8,458 nt of DNA from Nitrososphaerales archaeon (GTDB lineage: Archaea; Thermoproteota; Nitrososphaeria; Nitrososphaerales; Nitrososphaeraceae), in contig JARBAV010000222.1 of NCBI GenBank assembly GCA_029237515.1, forward strand, positions 1-8,458, given 5' to 3'. Below are positions 1 through 5,735 of this stretch, piece after piece. The notes under the pieces were generated by a model. That model was not told the DNA's origin and made no database searches. It worked only from the letters and a program-made list of their open reading frames with translations. How positions within the stretch are numbered: position 1 is the first letter of the stretch; every line of letters starts with the position of its first letter. A program made the position numbers and the translations under genes.

Positions 1-647
1 AGGCGGTTCATTCTAGATTGTTAAATACTGGTCAGAGTTGTATTGCGGCAAAAAGGTTTATTGTATTGAAGGAAATAGTAGATAAATTCACAAAATTATT
101 TGTACAGAATGTAAAAGAGGAAATAGTAGGAGACCCCATGGATAAGAAAACTACTGTGGGACCATTGGCTAGAGATAGTCAAAGGCAAACACTAATTAAG
201 CAAGTCGACGACTCGAAGCTAAAACATGCAGAAATCTTGTTAGGTGGTAACATAATCGATGGTAGTGGTTATTATTATGAACCAACTGTAATATCTAATG
301 TAAATCATGAAATGGATATCTTGAGAGAAGAAGTATTCGGTCCGGCTGCGCCTATCGTTATAGTGGAAAATGAAGCTGAAGCCATCATGGAGGCAAACAA
401 TTCGGATTTTGGATTAGGAGCTAGTATATGGACCAGTAGTTTTGAAAGAGGACTTAAGCTTGCTCGAGAGATTCAAACTGGAGTTGTCAAGATAAATGAA
501 ATGGTAAGGTCTGACCCTAGATTGCCGTTTGGTGGAGTAAAATATTCTGGTATTGGAAGAGAGTTGTCAGAATTTGGAATAAGGGAATTTGTCAATGTGA
601 AGTCGATTGCAGTAAAAGACATTACAACCAAATTACTTGTGGAGTGA
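1..647 (+). CDS. Aldehyde dehydrogenase, C-terminal catalytic half (succinate-semialdehyde dehydrogenase type), truncated by window edge
   Basis: NAD(P)-dependent aldehyde dehydrogenase, which oxidises an aldehyde to the acid through a cysteine thiohemiacetal. The gene enters from upstream: the frame is open from base 3, and the residues before the TTG at 18 (AVHSR) already read as family sequence, so that TTG is not the start. Visible motifs are LNTGQSCIAAKRF with the catalytic Cys (codon at 39-41), EEVFGP with the conserved Glu of the cofactor/catalytic site, and SDPRLPFGGVKYSGIGRE near the C-terminus. The SDPRLPFGG...GRELS-FG-EF ending resembles the YneI/Sad branch of succinate-semialdehyde dehydrogenases, so that substrate is the best guess. 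The NAD(P)-binding N-terminal half lies outside the window, so cofactor preference cannot be judged. The family assignment is secure and the substrate is inferred. Confidence 0.93.
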   Translation, partial: AVHSRLLNTGQSCIAAKRFIVLKEIVDKFTKLFVQNVKEEIVGDPMDKKTTVGPLARDSQRQTLIKQVDDSKLKHAEILLGGNIIDGSGYYYEPTVISNVNHEMDILREEVFGPAAPIVIVENEAEAIMEANNSDFGLGASIWTSSFERGLKLAREIQTGVVKINEMVRSDPRLPFGGVKYSGIGRELSEFGIREFVNVKSIAVKDITTKLLVE

Positions 648-655
648 GAACACAA

Positions 656-675
656 TATTCTCGCTAGTAAGAATA
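656..675 (+). terminator. Small hairpin just after the aldehyde dehydrogenase stop
   Basis: TATTCT (656-661) and AGAATA (670-675) form a perfect 6-bp inverted repeat around an 8-base loop, 8 bases after the stop codon. A run of six T follows at 720-725, which is the more typical archaeal termination signal. Assignment as the 3' end of the aldehyde dehydrogenase transcript is an inference. A 6-bp arm can arise by chance. Confidence 0.3.
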
Positions 676-812
676 AATGTACAAACTAATAATACATCGC
701 AGATACCAAAGGATTTAGATTTTTTAAGTCATCTGATCAAAATTAAGTATCCCGATATTTCAATTCTTATTAGTAATAGATTTCAGATTCTCTTCAGTGA
801 GACGATTGAATA

Positions 813-2768
813 ATGTCTACTATAGAAAATTACAGGAAATTGGATACTCACAAGCGAGAAGAATTTGAAGCTCTTGGTGAAAAGCTCAACGACATATATA
901 TCAATATTTTAGAACGTGCACAAAAAGTACATGATAAGTTTCACTTTACAGCAGTAGAAAATAAAAACGATCAGATACGCAGCCTTGACAATCTTTTGTG
1001 CTATTTAGTTTTAAGAGAACAGAATTTATCAGCTTTACAAATAAGGCTATCTGAAGAGGGTCTTGCTTCTTTAGCGATGTCAGAAAGTAACGTACTATTT
1101 AGCATCGAACAGGTTCTCAAACATTTTGGAATCAAACCGGTTACTACTAGTAGCTTGCATAAGATCGATCCTCAGAGTGGAAGATTGCTCATGACATTGC
1201 GTAGTAAATTAATGTTTGGTTCGATGCCTAAAGAAAGAAATACGCACATTATGGTAACACTCGATTCTTCTGATATTTATCAGTATGAATTGATCGAACA
1301 ACTACTAGAAAATGGGATGGATATTGCTCGAATAAACTGTGCTCATAACACAGCTAGGGAATGGAAATTACTAGTTGAAACCTTACGCGGTGTAGAAGAA
1401 CAATTACTCCAAAACGGAAAAATGGTGGAAGGACGAAGATGTATGATCTTGATGGATTTGGGAGGCCCAAAAATTCGGACAGGCCCTATGGAGCCGAAAG
1501 TCCGACCAGTACAAATTTCTGCCCCTAAAGACATTCACGGTCGTCCTTTGCGTCTTGTAGAAGGATTCTTAGATAGCGAGGCAAGTGAGACAGAAGTATT
1601 GAATTTAGAAAGAGCGACCTCGTCTAGTTTTGTTATAGCGATTTCAAAAATCAATTATGGTGGGCTAGGAGGCCTAAGGATAGGTCAAAAAATAACATTC
1701 AAGGATGCACGAGATGGACGTCCACGTAATCTCACGGTACTTGAACGAATCAGTCCCACTAAAGTAAGGATAGGACTGGAACACACTGCTTTTCTAAAGG
1801 AGGGTATAAAATTGGAATGTCAAATAAATGATTCAGATAATGATCCTAAGTGTTCATTTACCGTCGGAGTAACTAAACCTCAACCGATTGAGATAAGTGT
1901 AGAAGCTGGGAATCTCCTCCGCCTATATAGAGATACAAGGTTAGGTCACGGCGGTGACAGCAACCGCTTCAGTGATGATCCTGCAGGTATCAGTTGCACG
2001 TATCCGCATATCCTTGATCAAGTTAAGGTTGGTCAAAGAGTATTTATAGACGACGGAAAAATTGAAGCAATTGTAAGGTCATCAAAGAAAGAGTATCTTG
2101 AATTAGAGATCGTATCACCTCATGGTATTATAGCCAAAATCAAATCCAACAAGGGTATGAACTTTCCAGATTCTGGTATTAAGACGCCGGCTTTAACACT
2201 AGAGGATATCAAGAATTTGGACTTTATAGTTGAGCATGCAGATTTGGTGGGACTAAGTTTTGTGCATGGACCGCAGGATATCTATGATCTGCACAAAGAA
2301 TTAACGAAGCTAAATCGTGCTGACATGGGTATAGTTGCAAAGATCGAAACCTCAGATTCAGTTCATAATTTGGCTAGGACACTTATTGCTGGACTTGACC
2401 TGCAAAAATTTGGGGTTTTAATCGCAAGGGGCGATTTAGCCGTTGAGGTGGGGTTTGAGAATTTGGCATTCATTCAAGAAGATATCCTCTGTTTATGCGA
2501 AGCTGCGCATATCCCTGTTATTTTGGCAACACAGATACTAGAAAGTCTAACTGAAAGTGGCCTTCGAAGTCGCCCAGAAATTGCAGACGCCCTAATAATG
2601 GGGCGGCGCGCAGAATGTGTGATGTTAAGCAATGGTCCAAACATACTTGAAGCGGTCAGAACTTTGGCCCGATTATTGAGTAGTGGCGAACGATATCTGA
2701 TAAAGTATCAACTATTTAGTGAGTTTACTAAGCAGTACGGTGTTTTTGATGATGAAGACATGAAATGA
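813..2768 (+). CDS. Non-canonical pyruvate kinase-like protein with N-terminal extension
   Basis: 651-residue protein whose barrel matches pyruvate kinase, the enzyme making pyruvate and ATP from PEP and ADP. Residues 1-142 are a mostly helical, charged region absent from standard pyruvate kinase. The A domain starts at 143 (HIMVTL), with IARINCAH at 171-178 and DLGGPKIRTG at 215-224. The B domain spans about 225-445, roughly twice the usual length; only its second half has the normal GQRVFIDDGKI (407-417). The barrel then resumes, with KIET giving Lys510/Glu512, ARGDL giving Asp541 and ATQILES giving Thr573, so the main Mg/PEP catalytic residues are kept. Differences are Ser to Ala at 177 in the K+-site motif, Thr to Leu at 216, Lys at 220 where K+-dependent enzymes have Glu, QE for QK at 555, and MLSNGP for MLSGET at 604. 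The C-terminal allosteric domain is missing. The ATG at 813 is the first start after an in-frame TGA (807-809). The fold is sure; activity is uncertain. Confidence 0.85.
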   Translation: MSTIENYRKLDTHKREEFEALGEKLNDIYINILERAQKVHDKFHFTAVENKNDQIRSLDNLLCYLVLREQNLSALQIRLSEEGLASLAMSESNVLFSIEQVLKHFGIKPVTTSSLHKIDPQSGRLLMTLRSKLMFGSMPKERNTHIMVTLDSSDIYQYELIEQLLENGMDIARINCAHNTAREWKLLVETLRGVEEQLLQNGKMVEGRRCMILMDLGGPKIRTGPMEPKVRPVQISAPKDIHGRPLRLVEGFLDSEASETEVLNLERATSSSFVIAISKINYGGLGGLRIGQKITFKDARDGRPRNLTVLERISPTKVRIGLEHTAFLKEGIKLECQINDSDNDPKCSFTVGVTKPQPIEISVEAGNLLRLYRDTRLGHGGDSNRFSDDPAGISCTYPHILDQVKVGQRVFIDDGKIEAIVRSSKKEYLELEIVSPHGIIAKIKSNKGMNFPDSGIKTPALTLEDIKNLDFIVEHADLVGLSFVHGPQDIYDLHKELTKLNRADMGIVAKIETSDSVHNLARTLIAGLDLQKFGVLIARGDLAVEVGFENLAFIQEDILCLCEAAHIPVILATQILESLTESGLRSRPEIADALIMGRRAECVMLSNGPNILEAVRTLARLLSSGERYLIKYQLFSEFTKQYGVFDDEDMK

Positions 2769-2802
2769 GTCTCTTTAAATGTGTCTTAACCTCTAATTTG
2801 GT

Positions 2803-2847
2803 ATTGAGCCTCAATTCAGCGTGAATCGACTTAATTCTGCTATTAAG
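2803..2847. repeat. Two adjacent small inverted repeats between convergent genes
   Basis: ATTGAG/CTCAAT (2803-2808 and 2810-2815) and CTTAAT/ATTAAG (2830-2835 and 2842-2847, 6-base loop) are perfect 6-bp inverted repeats. They lie side by side in the 138-base gap between the pyruvate kinase-like gene and the minus-strand PPOX gene. Their place suggests a shared 3' end structure, but arms this short are weak evidence and no strong T-run adjoins them. Confidence 0.25.
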
Positions 2848-2906
2848 AGTTTCTGAGATGCAAAGGTATTTGGAAGTGACATCACGTATGCGTTTTCTGT
2901 TTCGGG

Positions 2907-3425
2907 CTAACCGTCGAGCAAATGGAACCAACCACCGACACCAAGTACTCGTCCGGCCTTAGAGTCAGATAGATTCCAACTAATCAAGCGATCCATATGA
3001 ACCTTCACAGTTACATCGTCACCTTTTGAGAGGTAGGAAGCTACACTAGGATCCTTTAGTGCATCTGGTGTCACATATTTCAAATGAATGCAGCGATTGA
3101 TCCTCTGTGCTTCTTCTCCTTCAACGAGATCTACCTGACCCCTGATAAGAACTCCTTTTAGATTCAGTCCGGCCTTTGAAATGTCAATCATTACAGAAGC
3201 GCGGGGCCTCGCCCGCAAGTTCCTGTACTTATGTGTATGGTGTGAGGTCGGAATGCAGATGTCGTTGCCCATACGCAGGAACCACATGGGAAGGAGATGA
3301 ATACCTCCATCTTCATCGATTGTTGCCAAGTTCGCGATGAGTGTCTTTGAAAGGAGATCATCGATCTCGGTAGAGCTAAGAGCTGGCGGCTTGTTTTCTT
3401 CCGCATCAGGTGGATGGCTTGTCAT
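2907..3425 (-). CDS. PPOX-class flavin/F420-dependent protein (pyridoxamine 5'-phosphate oxidase-like split barrel)
   Basis: 172 residues, the usual size for small pyridoxamine-phosphate-oxidase-fold proteins, which bind FMN or F420 (some members bind haem) as dimers. After a disordered-looking Pro/Glu-rich start (1-18) come a helix, STEIDDLLSKTLIANLATID (18-37), a strand pair around GIHLLPMWFLRMGNDICIPT (41-60), and the cofactor-phosphate motif HKYRNLRARPRASVMID (65-81). A second barrel part, GVLIRGQVDLVEG (91-103), follows. This order fits F420/FMN-binding PPOX proteins of actinobacteria and archaea. Cofactor and substrate cannot be decided from sequence. It starts with ATG, and a box A element 21-28 bases upstream suggests a leaderless transcript. 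The 5' half of the gene is about 50% G+C by hand count (121 of 240 bases, 3181-3420), against 38% for an equal stretch of the neighbouring hydrolase (4081-4320), which hints at a different history. It converges with the pyruvate kinase-like gene and diverges from the hydrolase. Confidence 0.85.
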   Translation of the reverse strand: MTSHPPDAEENKPPALSSTEIDDLLSKTLIANLATIDEDGGIHLLPMWFLRMGNDICIPTSHHTHKYRNLRARPRASVMIDISKAGLNLKGVLIRGQVDLVEGEEAQRINRCIHLKYVTPDALKDPSVASYLSKGDDVTVKVHMDRLISWNLSDSKAGRVLGVGGWFHLLDG

Positions 3426-3445
3426 ACTTCTGATCCCTTGCTGAT

Positions 3446-3453
3446 TTTTATAC
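3446..3453 (-). promoter_or_regulatory. Box A (TATA) of the PPOX-fold gene
   Basis: Read on the minus strand, GTATAAAA sits with its centre about 25 bases before the ATG at 3425. That is the spacing expected between an archaeal box A and a transcription start that coincides with the start codon. No Shine-Dalgarno motif lies between, so a leaderless mRNA is the simplest reading. Confidence 0.55.
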
Positions 3454-3694
3454 TATTTATTCATATTCAATAACGTCCATGAATATCAGATTTCAGGTGT
3501 GATTAAAATAGAATGGAGAATCAGTCGACTGTTACTAATAGGAAAGTTTCGTATGTAGTACCCTGATCGGTGCTTTGTATAACTCTAATATTGGCCAATT
3601 CTATCTTTAACATCGCAGCTTACGGTGAGAGCCAGAATAGTTCATTTCAAGCAGAGGTAGCAGTAATAGACAAAATGCCATAAAAAAAATCAAA

Positions 3695-4504
3695 GTGGGC
3701 CATATAGACATGGCGTATAAGCGGCTAGGAAATAGCAGTGATATCCCAATCGTCTGGATAATTGGTTGCTGCACGAATGTGGATATGTGGAATCCATCTG
3801 TACTAAAAGAACTTTCTTCAAATCGTAGTGTTATCATATTTGATAATCGGGGAGCAGGTGAAACAACATTAGGCACAAGAGAATTTTCAATAAGTCAATT
3901 TGCAAACGATACTACAGGTCTACTTGACCAACTGAAAATACCGAAAGCAGATATATTTGGTATTTCGATGGGCTCTATTATTGCTCAAGAGCTTGCTCTA
4001 ATGAATCCTGAGAGAGTTGATAGTCTGATTCTTACTGCTTCAACCTGTGGTGGACCAGATGCTATTCCTCCAAACTCTGAAGTCATACAAACTCTGGAAG
4101 CTATGAGTAATAATACTTCATCGTCCCCTACTCAAGAAGAGGTTAAAAGGATCACATCAACTCTGTTTCCACAAGATTGGTTCAACGCAAATCCAAATTA
4201 CTCGGAGTATATACCATTTCCTAAAGAGTCTGTGTCTCCTCAAATAATCCAAAAACAAAATGATGCTATAGTGAATTGGAGCGCCACAGGTGCCTGTGAC
4301 GATTTGATTAGAATTACTCAGCCTACTTTGGTGATGATTGGAACGGATGACGTTTGGACTCCACCTCTTAATTCGTTGATGATAGTAGAAAAAATTCCGG
4401 CAGCATGGCTTGTTCAAATGAGGGATGCCGGTCATGGTTTGATGTATCAATATCCAGATAAAATCAATAGAATAGTAACAACATTTTTGCAGACAGCTGG
4501 CTAG
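3695..4504 (+). CDS. Alpha/beta-fold hydrolase
   Basis: 269-residue single-domain serine hydrolase, probably cytoplasmic since no signal peptide is seen. The nucleophile elbow is GISMG (89-93, Ser91). The acid is in GTDD (Asp218 or Asp219) after a strand PTLVMIGTDD, and the catalytic His is in DAGHGLM (His247). VIIFDNRGAGETT (46-58) is the typical strand and turn before the cap. The oxyanion segment reads WIIGCCTNVDMW (21-32): the usual His-Gly is replaced by Ile-Gly followed by two cysteines, unlike the G-F/Y-G-G type I recall in related archaeal sequences. Substrate is unknown; esterase, haloperoxidase-like and lactonase roles are all possible. The GTG at 3695 is chosen because family similarity begins there. 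An in-frame ATG at 3710 would drop five residues (MGHID). Codons are open upstream to a TAG at 3638 with no good start. A GAGGTAG at 3654-3660 is too distant to serve as ribosome site. Confidence 0.88.
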   Translation: MGHIDMAYKRLGNSSDIPIVWIIGCCTNVDMWNPSVLKELSSNRSVIIFDNRGAGETTLGTREFSISQFANDTTGLLDQLKIPKADIFGISMGSIIAQELALMNPERVDSLILTASTCGGPDAIPPNSEVIQTLEAMSNNTSSSPTQEEVKRITSTLFPQDWFNANPNYSEYIPFPKESVSPQIIQKQNDAIVNWSATGACDDLIRITQPTLVMIGTDDVWTPPLNSLMIVEKIPAAWLVQMRDAGHGLMYQYPDKINRIVTTFLQTAG

Positions 4505-4516
4505 TTTATATATTTA
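4505..4516 (+). promoter_or_regulatory. Box A promoter of the small acidic protein gene
   Basis: TTTATATATTTA immediately follows the hydrolase stop codon and is a strong archaeal box A match. A start of transcription about 26 bases on (near 4535) would leave a short leader that includes the G-rich stretch GGGGGGAAGAAG (4534-4545) before the TTG at 4552. The small gene therefore probably has its own transcript and is not read only from the hydrolase. Confidence 0.55.
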
Positions 4517-4551
4517 GTCATGAATATTATTTAGGGGGGAAGAAGCCCAAC

Positions 4552-4803
4552 TTGGATGCATATTTGGAAGAAGAGCTCTTTGACACTCTTGTGTATTGTA
4601 TCCAAAATCCCGAAGCTGTTGATCTAGGAATTAGAAGAAATAGGGCAGAAGAAATCGGAAAAGAGCTATTTTCTGATGGAGGAGTAGATGCTATGGAGAA
4701 TATGTTTTATTCAATTGAATTTAGAGTTAAAGATGAAATAGGCCAAGACGCTAAGCCGTACCGTTCGTGGTGGAACGGGATAAGTAATGAATGGAAATAC
4801 TGA
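4552..4803 (+). CDS. Small acidic conserved-looking protein with WWNGI motif, function unknown
   Basis: 83-residue soluble protein, rich in Glu and Asp, with no membrane segment, signal peptide or metal motif. It reads as helical throughout. Recognisable elements are AEEIGKELFSDGGVDAMENMFYS (32-54) and an aromatic end, YRSWWNGISNEWKY (70-83). This order (a helix with IG..L, GG, M..M, then WNGI..W) resembles a family of short hypothetical proteins I recall from archaea and some bacteria, usually without assigned function. No activity can be inferred. The start is TTG; the same frame is open further upstream but holds no ATG or GTG. The G-rich leader (4534-4545) is purine-rich like a Shine-Dalgarno site but lacks GGAGG, so the exact start is uncertain. 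It lies 47 bases after the hydrolase stop with a promoter between them. Confidence 0.72.
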   Translation: MDAYLEEELFDTLVYCIQNPEAVDLGIRRNRAEEIGKELFSDGGVDAMENMFYSIEFRVKDEIGQDAKPYRSWWNGISNEWKY

Positions 4804-4824
4804 GATTTACTTTAATCCTTTGCC

Positions 4825-4846
4825 AAGTGGTCTTGCCAAGGCACTT
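4825..4846 (+). terminator. Possible hairpin after the small acidic protein gene
   Basis: AAGTG (4825-4829) pairs with CACTT (4842-4846), and inside it CTT (4832-4834) pairs with AAG (4838-4840) around GCC. It starts 21 bases after the stop codon. There is no T-run directly behind it, so a role in 3' end formation is only a suggestion. The rest of the 245-base gap to the next gene shows only a 27-codon open frame (4857-4940) and promoter-like AT stretches. Confidence 0.25.
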
Positions 4847-5021
4847 CTGATTACATATGCTCGACAAGAAGGGAAAAATGACTTTAAATTCCTCTGTTAC
4901 TGCTCAAGGATTTACTATCGCTCCAGGTACTCTTAGATAAATTGACACGGTTCCTATTTAAGTCGACCCTTCAATCTGCTGAATACATCAAATAAATATG
5001 ACTTACAAACTACTGCTATCC

Positions 5022-5033
5022 CTTAAGTAATAT
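5022..5033 (+). promoter_or_regulatory. Candidate box A of the methionine-rich protein gene
   Basis: CTTAAGTAATAT is AT-rich and centred about 22-25 bases before the ATG codons at 5049 and 5052, which fits a leaderless transcript. A second AT-rich element, AAATAAATATG (4989-4999), would give a leader of about 30 bases. The sequence alone does not say which one is used. Confidence 0.4.
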
Positions 5034-5048
5034 GTCACCAATTTGTGG

Positions 5049-5603
5049 ATGATGAATCGACCGAATGCAAGTCTGTTGTATTTAGCATTAGTTGCTACAG
5101 GAATAGTTGGGTCTTTTTCCATACCCTTTATGTCAGTAGCAAATGGACAGACGACACAAAACAATCTTATGGATTTGATTACGGAATTTGGTGGGAGCAA
5201 TGAAACCGATGGTGAAAATATGACGATGATGGGCCATGAAATGATGGGCAACGAAGGCACGAACATGTCGAGTATGCCATTTAATATGGGAGTCTTCGTC
5301 ATGCCGATGACCTGTACGTCCCCTAATGAATTACTTGGTTTAATGTCCGGCATGTTTGGCTCAGCAAATGGCGCTGGTGGAATGGGAGGCGATAATGCAA
5401 CTCAGAGTATGATGATGAATATGATGAGGCAACAGATGATGATGCCTGGTAAAGGTATGAATGGAATGGGGGAAGGAATGATGGGAATGATGGGAGGTAA
5501 TATGACTAAGGCAGAGATGGATCACATTATGAACATGCAAATATGCTTTCCAATGATGGGTGAAAAAGCTATGGACGGAATGATGGGAATGATGGGAAAA
5601 TAG
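5049..5603 (+). CDS. Exported methionine-rich protein, probable copper binder
   Basis: 184-residue secreted protein with 42 methionines (about 23%). An N-terminal signal peptide has a hydrophobic core SLLYLALVATGIVGSFSIPF and likely cleavage near SVANGQ, which puts the mature protein outside the membrane. The mature part has dense Met clusters (MTMMGHEMM, SMMMNMMRQQMMM, GMMGMMGG), many Gly and Asn, and two cysteines (Cys89 in PMTCTSP and Cys166 in MQICFPMM). Met-x-x-Met clusters are known Cu(I) ligands in copper chaperones and resistance proteins, so copper binding or storage is a reasonable inference. The cupredoxin gene 132 bases downstream supports it. Silver or methionine-based oxidant scavenging are alternatives. 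No known domain is recognised. Starts at 5043 (TTG), 5049 and 5052 (ATG) are all possible; 5049 keeps a normal signal peptide. A T-run at 5629 suggests it ends its own transcript. Confidence 0.85.
   Translation: MMNRPNASLLYLALVATGIVGSFSIPFMSVANGQTTQNNLMDLITEFGGSNETDGENMTMMGHEMMGNEGTNMSSMPFNMGVFVMPMTCTSPNELLGLMSGMFGSANGAGGMGGDNATQSMMMNMMRQQMMMPGKGMNGMGEGMMGMMGGNMTKAEMDHIMNMQICFPMMGEKAMDGMMGMMGK
5475..5597 (+). repeat. Two exact 21-base direct repeats inside the methionine-rich gene
   Basis: The 21 bases at 5475-5495 recur exactly at 5577-5597, 102 bases apart and in the same frame. Both encode GMMGMMG. Each copy is itself built from tandem ATGATGGGA-type units. Such units can expand or contract by slippage, a likely route for growth of the Met clusters. 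Confidence 0.85.
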
Positions 5604-5628
5604 ATGTGAGTAAGGTCTGATTATCCTC

Positions 5629-5635
5629 TTTTTTT
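5629..5635 (+). terminator. Oligo-T terminator after the methionine-rich protein gene
   Basis: A run of seven T, followed by C and two more T, starts 25 bases after the stop codon. Oligo-T runs without a hairpin are the usual intrinsic termination signal in archaea. Together with the separate promoter at 5701 it implies that the two copper-related genes are not one obligatory transcript. Confidence 0.55.
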
Positions 5636-5691
5636 CTTGAAAAATAATTGGAACAATACCCGTTTAAGAACAGTTGTTAATTTGATAAAAT

Positions 5692-5710
5692 AAAAAAAAG
5701 TTTAAATTAT
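5692..5710 (+). promoter_or_regulatory. BRE and box A promoter of the cupredoxin gene
   Basis: A purine/A-rich stretch (5692-5700), fitting the TFB recognition element, runs directly into TTTAAATTAT (5701-5710), the best box A match in the window. Transcription would begin near 5730, very close to the TTG (5730) and ATG (5736) start candidates. Confidence 0.65.
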
Positions 5711-5735
5711 AATCCTAAGAGGAGAAGCATTGTTA

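Noticed and set aside
18..20. TTG at 18 as the start of the aldehyde dehydrogenase
   Set aside because: The frame continues upstream to the window edge with family-like residues, and the catalytic Cys would be only the eighth residue.
2728..2931. Minus-strand open frame of 67 codons between the pyruvate kinase-like gene and the PPOX gene
   Set aside because: It overlaps both genes' ends, shows no motif and has a basic, random-looking sequence.
3607..3876. Minus-strand open frame of 89 codons upstream of the hydrolase
   Set aside because: It overlaps the hydrolase N-terminus antisense, and its hydrophobic stretch is what the reverse of AT-rich DNA gives.
5003..5353. Minus-strand open frame of 116 codons opposite the methionine-rich gene
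   Set aside because: The plus strand has a good signal peptide and ordered Met clusters. The reverse frame lacks stops because ATG-rich DNA reads as CAT on the other strand.
5400..5600. ATGATGGGA repeats considered as a CRISPR or satellite array
   Set aside because: The units are in frame with the protein and have no regular spacer length, so they are coding repeats.
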